Positions 10,385 to 19,289 of a stretch of 64,000 bases of DNA are shown here, one piece after another; within the stretch, counting starts at the first letter, position 1, and each line of letters begins with the position of its first letter. The stretch is from positions 3,031,685 to 3,095,684 of the forward strand of contig JAUJYN010000015.1 of the NCBI GenBank assembly GCA_030737835.1, in the 5' to 3' direction. The position numbers were made by a program, and so were the translations under genes. A model generated the notes under the pieces. It did not search any database, was not told the origin of the DNA, and was given only the letters and a program-made list of their open reading frames with translations. The stretch is from Acorus gramineus. Its lineage: Eukaryota; Streptophyta; Magnoliopsida; Acorales; Acoraceae.

Positions 10385-11794
10385 ATGCCTCCTCGTAGAG
10401 GAATGCGTGGGCGTGGTCCCTCTCGGCCTCTGAAGGTTCCCGGACCTACCAGAGGCGAGGATGCTACTGGAGAGTCCTCGGCTATGGGGCCAGGACTGGC
10501 GCAGGAGCCTCCTGCATGGGAGCGTGCTTACGCTCGGATAGCAGATCTGGTGGAGACTTAGACGAGGGCACTGGAGGCTCAGACTAGGGCGTTAGCTGAG
10601 CAGGCTCGAGAGATTCAGGAGCTGAGGGTGGCTCGCAGTACCACAGGTCCCCTTGGTGGCAGATCCACCAGTGGTGCCCGACGTACCCCCTGTCCCCGTG
10701 GTGATTCCAGTGGTGGGAGTTCAGGATCCCCTGGAGAGGGAGGTGGAGCTAGAGGCTGCAGCGCGAGTGCATCAGAGTGGCCTCACTGCTTTTCTGAAGC
10801 TCCACCCTCCCGAGTTCCATGGACAGACGGCGGACCCCCTTGCCCCTGAGCGATGGTTGATGGAGGTGGACAAGATCTTCTCGACCATGCACTGCACCGA
10901 CCGCCAGCGTGTTTCCCTTGCCACCTTCATGCTGAGGGGTAGCGCCACTGACTGGTGAGCTACCCGATCGATGGACATCCCCGAGGGAGTGGAGCGACTA
11001 TTATGGGCGGGGTTCCGGAGGTATTTCCTGGAGGAGTACTTCCCATTTTCGACGCGCCAGATCGTGATGCGGGAGTTCGAGCAGCTGACGTAGGGCTCAT
11101 TGTCAGTCGCTGACTACTCCACACGCTTCACGAGGCTTTCCAGGTTTGCCCCAGCCTTGGTGATGGATGAGGAGACGCGGTGCCGCCGTTTCGAGATGGG
11201 TCTCATTAGCACCATTCGGGTGCATGTCACCTCTCAGGCATTCACAAGGTACTCGGACTTGGTGTCTCGGGCGAAGACAGTCGAGCGAGACCTTGGGGTC
11301 CCTTTGGGGGTTTCGACCCCTTCTGCAGACTAGAGTCCTCCCAGGAGCCAGGACCAGGTACATCGCAAGAAGAAGGGCCCCGTTTTGATCAGTTAGCGGC
11401 TGCCGCTACTCCATTCGATGTGGTGCCAGTGCGAGGTCCAGCACCCATTGCGACAGTACTAGTCCAGGCCATGCAGCCGGAGAAGCGGCGTTGTTACCAC
11501 TGTCGGCGCGTCGGGCATATTGCATATGATTGCCCTGATGCTGGCCGACCCTGCGTGCTGCCTCCGTAGCAGCAGCAGCTGTACCAGCAACAGCCCCAGC
11601 GCCAGCAGCAGCAGCAGCCTCAGCGCCAGCCGCAGCAGTAGCTTCAGTGTTAGCAGCAGCAGCCACAGGGTGGCTGTGTTGACCAGAGGAGGCAGCCTGG
11701 GTAGCTTGCGAGGCGTGCCCCTGCTCCTCAGCCGTAGTTTGTTCAGGGCCGAGTTGCAGCACTTTCAGCCGAGGAGGCACAGGCTTCGGGTAGC
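10385..11794 (+). pseudogene. Ty3/gypsy gag, decayed (copy B)
   Basis: Starts MPPRRGMRGRGPSRP, nine bases after a TTTTCTTAG acceptor-like site. The frame stops at TAG 10559-10561, where copy H has CAG. A frameshift near 10640-10655 moves coding to another frame. The capsid core follows (HPPEFHGQTADPLAPERW, VSLATFMLRGSATDW). Further stops are TGA 10956 and TAG at 11091 and 11331. The CCHC zinc knuckle is at 11492-11533 (CYHCRRVGHIAYDC). A Gln-rich linker then carries TAGs at 11567, 11639, 11651, 11702 and 11735, most of them embedded in CAG runs. Gag would form the virus-like particle and package element RNA; this copy cannot. Confidence 0.9.
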
Positions 11795-14433
11795 GTGGTC
11801 CAAGGTATTGTTTTCATCTCCCAACTCCCTGCATATGTGTTAATTGATTCCGGAGTCACGCACTCGTTCGTGTCTCCCATTTTTGCGAGACGAATGGGCG
11901 TGGCGTCCGCCCCTCTTGAGGTTATGCTGGAGATATCAGTGCCCATCGGAGACGGTATTCTCCTACTTTCTGCGTATCGAGGGTGTACCGTGGTGATTGC
12001 GGAGCACGAGTTTCCAGCGGAGTTGGTAGAGCTCGCCATGATGGACTTCGATGCCATCCTGGGAATGGATTGGCTCTTAGCTAGTCACGCCAGCATCGAC
12101 TGTTTTGCGAAGTCGGTGTCTTTCCACCTTCTGGGTCGGAGGTCTTTCCAGTTTGTGGGCGATCGTGAGGTAGCCCCTTTGGGGTTCGTGTCATCTATCC
12201 AGGCGTGGAGACTCCTTCAGGGAGGATGCGAGGGCTTTCTGGCATATATTGCTGAGGAGGACGCACCGCTGCGGGCAGATATCAGTCAGACTCCGATCGT
12301 GGCGGAGTATCCAGAGGTTTTCCCCGATGATCTTCCGGGATTACCGCCGGATCGCGCGATCGAGTTTGAGATTAATCTGATTCCGGGGACCGAGCCGATT
12401 TTGAGAGCTCCATACCGGATGGCCCCAGCAGAGCTGAAGGTGCTCAAGGAGCAGTTGGGGGAGTTTCTAGAGAAGGGCTTCGCACGTTCAAGTGTTTCTC
12501 TGTGGGGAGCCCCTGTTTTGTTCGTGCGAAAGAAGGACGGTTCGCTGCGGCTTTGTATTGATTACAGGCAACTGAACAAGCGGACCGTGAAGAACAAGTA
12601 CCCCTTGCCACGGATTGACGATCTGTTTGACCAGCTCCAGGGAGCGCGTGTCTTTTCTAAGATCGATCTCCGTTCGGGCTACTATCAGCTGAAGATCCGG
12701 GAGTCAGATATTTTGAAGACGGCCTTTCGTACCCGTTATGGGCACTACGAGTTCCGTGTACTGCCATTTGGGTTGACGAATGCGCCGGCAGCCTTCATGG
12801 ATCTGATGAACCGGGTGTTTCGGCCCTTCCTCGACTCCTTCGTAGTAGTCTTCATCGATGATATTCTGGTGTACTCGAGGAGTCTTGAGGAGCACGCTCA
12901 CCATCTCCGCACTGTCTTGGAGACTTTGGCCCGACATCAGTTGTTCGCCAAGTTCAGTAAGTGCGAGTTTTGGTTGGAGCGTATGGCCTTTTTGGGCCAC
13001 GTGATTTTCGGCGAGGGCATATCTGTGGACCCGGACAAGACGCTCGCCGTGTCGAATTGGCGTCGACCGTAGAGATTCGGAGCTTCCTGGGCTTGGCGGG
13101 TTATTACAGGAGGTTTGTCGAGGGTTTCTTGAAGATAGCTGTTCCTCTTACCCGCCTCACTCGGAAGGATGTCCGGTTCGAGTGGTCCCCAGCTTGCGAG
13201 GAGAGCTTCCAGGAGTTGAAGCGAAGGCTCACCTCAGCGCCAGTTCTTACCCTTCCGTCTGGGAGTGGTGGGTTCGCAGTTTACTCTGATGCATCGCGGT
13301 TGGGTGTGGGTTGTGTCCTGATGCAGTACGGTAAGGTTGTGGCTTACGCGTCACGTCAGTTGAAGCCCCATGAGCAGAATTACCCCACCCACGACTTAGA
13401 GTTAGCAGCGGTCATCTTTGCGCTGAAGATGTGGAGGCACTACCTCTATGGCGAGGAGTTCGAGCTCTTCACTGATCACAAGAGCTTGACTTATTTGCAG
13501 TCCCAGCCGGAGCTCAACATGCGTCAGAGACATTGGGTCGAGTTCCTGAAGGACTATGATTGTGACATCGCTTACCATCCGGGTAAGGCGAATGTCGTGG
13601 CTGATGCTCTCAGCAGGCAGCCCTTGGGCATGGCCGCCCACTTGGCTGTACGTTGTTGGAGGCTTCTGGAGGAGGCCGCTTGCTGGATCAGCGTTCGAGA
13701 GATGCCTGCGGATGGATTTTTGGCCAGGCTAGTGGTGCAGCCCATTCTTCTCGACGAGATCCGCACGGCTCAGGGGCAGGATCCTCACTTTCTAGTCCTC
13801 TCTGAAGGCGTCGCCCGGGGCGAGCGTCCGGACTACCAGATTCGCGAGGACGGGATCCTGCGGTTCAGAGGTCGAGTATGCATTCCTGACGACGCAGAGC
13901 TGAAGCAGAAGATCTTGGACGAGGCCCATCGTTCGAGGTACACAGTGCATCCTGGTGGCACGAAGATGTACAGGGGCCTTCGTCGTGGCTACTGGTGGCG
14001 CGGGATGAAGACGGATATTGCCCGTTTTGTTGCCCGTTGCTTGGTATGCCAGCAGGTGAAGTCGGAGCATCAGCGTCCTGCGGGGAAGCTGCAGTCCATT
14101 GAGATTCCTCAGTTGAAGTGGGAGCAGATCACCATGGACTTCGTTTCGGGCTTGTCGAGGTCACGTTCAGGCCGCGATGCCATCTGGGTAATCGTCGACC
14201 GACTGACCAAGTCCGCTCATTTCCTCCCCATCTGACTCACCGATTCTCTGGACACCCTGGCGCAGTTATTCGTCTCAGAGATTGTTCGTAGGCTCTGCAC
14301 CAAGACCGTCCAGCTGGTCAAGGTGCGATGGCAGCACCGTTCCGGTGCCGAGGCCACTTGGGAGCTCGAGGACGCCATGCGTGATGCGTATCCACATCTC
14401 TTCCCTTCCCAGATGTATTTGTATTTATTTTGA
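11795..14433 (+). pseudogene. Ty3/gypsy pol: protease, RT, RNase H, integrase remnant (copy B)
   Basis: Protease motif [10 protein letters not shown] is at about 11840 (the usual Ala is Val). RT runs about 12400-12960, with [12 protein letters not shown] and FIDDILVYS (catalytic Asp pair at 12857-12862). A frameshift or small deletion at about 13060-13072 moves the frame. RNase H is at about 13270-13500 ([21 protein letters not shown]). The integrase HHCC zinc-binding region is at about 13925-14060 (CLVCQQ). The core starts at 14120 ([10 protein letters not shown]), then TGA at 14233-14235. Beyond it the frame runs only to EIVRR and then jumps, in frame, to a chromodomain-like tail ending at TGA 14431. 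Most of the catalytic core is deleted. Confidence 0.93.
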
Positions 14434-14447
14434 GGACAAAATTTCCT

Positions 14448-14460
14448 AAGGGGGGAAGAA
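14448..14460 (+). other. Polypurine tract of copy B
   Basis: AAGGGGGGAAGAA abuts the right LTR start TGTTATATATG at 14461, the expected plus-strand priming site. Confidence 0.9.
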
Positions 14461-17059
14461 TGTTATATATGTGTCACTTTTAGCCTTCTGGTCACCATTG
14501 GAGCATTCTGGCAGTTTTTCAACTTTTTCTTTTTTCGATCGGAACCGCTAAAATTTTGGACTTTTGGCTATCATCATGAGCTTGAGAACTCTGATTGAAA
14601 ATCTAACTGCACATTATGTGTCCTGGTGCCATTTCAAGCCACTCACAAAAATTTCATCGAATTCCAGTAACGTTTTAGAATTTCACAGTTCCGAATCGTA
14701 TCCGGGTTTTGACCAAGCGAAAAGTCATTGGGAGACTTGACCAAGTCAAAGATGACTTTGACCAAGTCAAGTTTGACCATTGACTTGGTCAAATCTCTTT
14801 GTTTGTTTGTGTGGTTGAGTTGACCATAGTCAAAGCTCACCAAAAATACCCTAAATGCCCTAAGTGGTGTGTGTGTGAGTGACTAAGTGTGTGTGTGTGA
14901 GCCCAAGTGGATGTCCACGTCCACCAATAGTTCTTCTTCTTTCTCTTCCTCTCTTTCTCACACACAAACCTCATCTCCCCTTCCTTGTTTCCTCCTTTTG
15001 ATCTAGTAGGAGTGGAAGAAAAGAAAAGCCAAAGAAGGAGAAAAGGAAGGTGAGGTCTTGATCTACCTTTCCATGGTCTTGGATTTGATTTTCCCCCTTG
15101 TTGACCTCCTCTCATGGACCCCTTTCTCCTCTGATTTTCAGCCTTTGCTAGGGCTGAGGGAGATCTTGGTGGTGGTGGTCTTGGTGGTGGCGATTCGGTG
15201 CGCGAAGGGCACCCGAATTCCCTCCCTTCCCTTTCCTCCCTTGGGTGAGTCCTTGTCCTCCCTTTTTCTTGTTTAGATGCTTGTTTAGGGCATTTATTTT
15301 GTTATGCATGGTATGCATGTGTGTTAGGGGTGTGGGAGGGCTGAGGAAGGTGGTGGGAAGGGCTCGGGCGCGCGTGCGGGGTCATCCGCGCGCGTGCGCG
15401 CGAGTCTGCGCGCGCAGGCAGTGCAGGCGCGCGCAGTCGGGCACGCTGGCGAGCGCGCGCGCGTACGCGCAGACGCGCGGGCGTGCGCGCGGGGTGCTGC
15501 GCGGGGCGCGCGCGACAGTATGTCTGGGCGCGCGGGCAGGGGTGCAGCAGCGCGTCTGGGCACGCGGGCTGGTGCGCGGCAGTGCGCCCGAGGCGCGGGC
15601 GTGCGTGCGTGCGTGCGCGTGCGGGTGGCCGTGCGCATGGCTGCCCGTGGGTGCGGAAGGGTGTCGGGGCACTCGGACTCGCGTGCGTGCGGGCCCGTAT
15701 GCATGCTTGTCCGAGTGTTGGGTATTTCTAGTGTATTTCATTTTTATTTGTGTAGTATACTCACCGTTTTGAATGCCCTGTCTTGCAGATCTTGACGGAC
15801 GGTCAAGCGACGACCCGGGTTTTGGTGAGTGGGACAATCCAACCCAGTAGGGAGGCGTTCGATGCACGTAGGCGTGCATTGCCCTCCCCTGGGGCACCAT
15901 AATTGTGTATTATCGTGTAATAATGTAAAACCTATGCATGCATGATTATTATGATATATCCATGCCACCTTAGACTTTGTATGCTAGGGATATGCACCCT
16001 TATATCATGTATAGCGGCCTATGCATGTTTAGTCATCTTGTCCTTTAATTGGAAAGCCCCGGACTATGCATGTTCCCATCTAGTTTAATTTAATTAAATC
16101 AATGTGAACATATAGTTACAAGCATGTCTTAGAGAATATTATAACCTTGTTGTTATAATATGTGCCTCCCCGCATCTTAGTTATGCGCCCTGGAGGAATT
16201 CTTGAGAATTCATGACATTATTTAGCGTTACAATCGGTGTCGACGGATCCATGAGGATCGTATCCGTGTGAGTAGGCTGTCTTCTCCTTATTGGTTGGAT
16301 CCGATGTAGGTACTCCCCGGCGATGGCTGACCTGACAGAGGGCTTCCGTCCGGTACCTCCGATGTGTTCGGACAGTACTGGTAGTTGGAGTGGACTAGGT
16401 CGAGGCTACGAGGGTGGGAAAGGGCTACCGGGTGGACCAGGGGTGGAGAGCGGTCTAGTATGCCCCAAGAGGCCCATGTCACCCCCAGGAAAGGGTGAGG
16501 GTGAGGGGGGGGGGAGGAGTGGGTTGGCGATGGAACGACCCATTAGAATGTTGTTGTTGCGCCCGTGTTAGGGGCTATGAATTGTATAAGGTTAATATGA
16601 ATTGTGATGCATGGGTTGTGCTATTCACTGAGCATGTGGCTCACCCCTCGCATATATTTTTCTCCAGTGATATCTGAGTCTTCACTGAAGGAGGAGCTCC
16701 CCGAGACACATCAGCGGTAGTGGAGCAGCGTCACGTTCTGCGAGTGAGAGGCCATCAGCATCCCCCTTTTTATTGTATGTATTGCATTCTGTGCTTGGGC
16801 ACACGTTTGTGTATTTGGATGTCATTGTATATATTGGCTCTCACAGGATAGTTGATTATGTATCGGGTCTGTAATATGTCTTTGAATTACAGACTCAGTC
16901 TTTTAGCTTCCGCTATTTGTATATATTATGTCAGCCACCTTTCTGTCTGTGTTGTCATTTTCGATGTTGTATAGAGTATTTTATTGATCTCCTGTGTAGA
17001 CAGCTGATATCACATATACCATTGCCGCGTCTCGGGGACGGCCGCCCTGGGGCGTGACA
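14461..17059 (+). repeat. Right LTR of copy B (2599 bp)
   Basis: Near-identical to 7609-10269, about 60 bp shorter, mainly in the GC-rich block (15360-15710). Putative exon 15789-15824, donor 15825, acceptor 16666-16667 and the downstream TAG (16718-16720) are kept. Ends GGGGCGTGACA, followed by the AAACA duplication. Confidence 0.95.
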
Positions 17060-17064
17060 AAACA

Positions 17065-18178
17065 ATTGATGTATCTATTTTAACAAAACCTTAGGATTGT
17101 ATTTATAACAATTTTGCGTACGTTGAATGCACTTACAGATGATAGTGTAATGACACTTTTTTGTTTAAACATCTTTGGGTACTTTAATATTTTTTTATAG
17201 ATAACTATTAAATATATTAATTATTTGTATAATTTCTGTATGTATCACATTGTATTTTCATATTTCTGTAACTTTGTATGTAAGTGATAGTTCGGGTATT
17301 ATGAAAAGTCAGGGGCAAAAAAAAAAAAATATAGGATCAGAATTCAGGGGTAAATAAAAAATTAAAAAAAATCTAGAGGTAAAAAAAATTAGACCCTTAG
17401 TCAAGTGGCATTTGAACAATTCGCCTTTTTTTTTTTTTTCCAATGCTATATACATAACAAACTTGTTTCTTTGGCGTTACATGAAATAATTTTTGCTGTA
17501 TATATAACAGCAAGGTTGTTTAAATAGTTGTTAATGCACCTTGGTTGTTTTTTTTTTTTTTTTTTTTTTTTTTTGGCAAAGCACCCTGATTGTTGTTGAC
17601 GGATATAAATATAAATATAAATATAAAAAAACACTAATATATAATAATTGGGTATGTTACAGTGATCTGTATAGATGAAGTCATCTTCTCTTTGCACATC
17701 TAACTATATAATATTAATTCTTGATTCCAAAAGAAAAACTATATATTAATTTTTTCTATCACAAAATCATATGCTTTTGCATATCTTTCATAATAGACAC
17801 CTTGTCTTGACTCATTCGGAGAACAATTTCATGTTGGACAACTGGCTTGTTGTCTGACTTTGGGTCCACTCACACATATTATTTAATTCAATGCGTTTTG
17901 TTTTAATGAAACAGATATGCATTGTATTCGAAATATCAAAATTGTCTAATATCTGAGTATCTAGAATAATTTAAAGATGAATACAAATGATGCGAACATT
18001 AGTTTAGATACTTTTAATTATTTTATTTATTATTTATTAATGTTTGTCTTTAGATTTGAAAATAAGTTAGTTTGATTATTGTGGTTCTGATAGTATATTT
18101 TTGTTGTAAAGGGTGGTTAGGTATCCATTTTAAACAAACTTTAATGTCTATAAATTGGACCCTGAGAGGCATCAAGTT
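17065..18178. other. AT-rich intergenic DNA
   Basis: No coding region is supported. It contains A-runs (17318-17400), a long T-run (about 17549-17574) and a short ATAAAT-type repeat (about 17599-17630). The 17290-17420 part resembles the degenerate end of the long-TIR element at 47170-47325. Confidence 0.6.
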
Positions 18179-18183
18179 TACTA

Positions 18184-18416
18184 TGGGTGAGTTTGGATGT
18201 GAGGTTAAAACTCCCAGATTCTTAGAATCTTATGTTTCAAACTCAGTTTTTGAAAAGCTATGTTTTATTAGATTTTCAACCGCAAGATTTTTTGGCTTAA
18301 AAAGAAAAATTGTGGTTTGAAAAGCTAAAAGCTGAAAATGTGTTTGGATCTGAGTTTAAAAATTTTTAGTTTTTCAAACGCAGAATCTATTTAAACTCAT
18401 ATCCAAACGGACCCTA
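18184..18416. mobile_element. MITE-like element with terminal inverted repeats
   Basis: The left end TGGGTGAGTTTGGATGTGAG is matched imperfectly by the reverse complement of the right end (TAGGGTCCGTTTGGATATGAG). TACTA occurs on both sides (18179-18183 and 18417-18421). The GGGT..GTTTGGAT termini are of the type seen in plant hAT-like MITEs, but hAT duplications are normally 8 bp, so the class is uncertain. Confidence 0.5.
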
Positions 18417-18421
18417 TACTA

Positions 18422-19289
18422 TTTTGGGAGTCTAAAAGAAGATTTTAAGCAATTTTGAATTTATCTTTGGTTTTTGTTTAATAATAAAAGTTTTAGTTTT
18501 GTTCTATATTACCCTTATTTTTTAAGGTTTTTCTCCTCTACGCTTTTCGTATTTTGATGTCTATCCGGGTTACATCATTTGGTATCAGAGCTCGAGCTTC
18601 TATTTGGAACAAAATTCAAAAGAGATTTATTTCCAAAATAACATAAGGTTGAGTTACAAGCCTCTGAATTGATAAAGAAAATGAGAGCTATTATTACTTA
18701 GATGGGCAATATAAACCCTCAAGAACGTGGAGGTACGGATTGAGTACCTTGAGATCCAGCGTTGTCCCTCTTCGAATCTGCAGCTTTCGAGATGAGATGA
18801 TGATCTCAACTTCATGAAGAATTTATCGCATTTGCTGATGAAACTCATCCCAAAGTTGCTCTTGGTCCTCTTGCAACGTCTCCTACACCCCACGATCACT
18901 ATCAATGAGATGGTTGTTTTCCACATAGTTATGTATCATCGAAGCCGGACAAATCTTTGTTCTGATACCACCTAATATGTGGAGATCCCACGAACTCCCA
19001 TGAGATCCCATGAATTGCCATGATTTCAATAAGGATATTAAAATCAAATATTCTCCATTGATTTTCTTTCTAAATCTATCCTACATCATCAGTATTGATG
19101 TTGATCGGATGACCAACGCATTCCTGGAGCGATTGGACCACCAGAAGTAATTTAGCAAATAAAAGGTAGCAGACAATACTAAAACTCAATTGTCCCTAAA
19201 TCCCAACTCTATTTTATAACCATATCATATAGAATGATATTTCGCTTGGTTGCCATTCTACTCGTTGTGTACTTTATGTGAATGAAAGC
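18422..19289. other. Relics of LTR elements in opposite orientations
   Basis: A plus-strand TGGTATCAGAGC at 18580-18591 sits just after a TACA that could end an LTR. A minus-strand TGGTATCAGAAC lies at 18959-18970. Both are Met-tRNA primer-site-like, and they face each other 370 bp apart. The intervening minus frame (18654-18926) has no recognisable domain. These are probably two degraded retroelement fragments. Confidence 0.4.

Larger units (their letters stand above)
7609..17059 (+). mobile_element. Complete Tekay/Del-like Ty3/gypsy retrotransposon (copy B)
   Basis: A full structural element of 9451 bp. The target duplication is AAACA (7604-7608 and 17060-17064). LTRs are 7609-10269 and 14461-17059, the PBS for initiator Met-tRNA is at 10275, gag starts at 10385, pol order is protease-RT-RNase H-integrase, and a polypurine tract ends at 14460. 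Pol order, LTR length above 2 kb, the iMet primer site and a chromodomain-like C-terminus (WQHRSGAEATWELED) fit the Tekay/Del branch of plant chromoviruses. It is dead: many TAG stops, frameshifts and a large integrase deletion. The LTRs differ at a modest number of sites, mostly C/T or G/A, plus length changes in the GC-rich block. Confidence 0.95.

Noticed and set aside
11406-11780. Minus-strand Ala-rich 124-codon frame
   Set aside because: It is the shadow of the CAG-rich linker of the decayed gag-pol on the plus strand.
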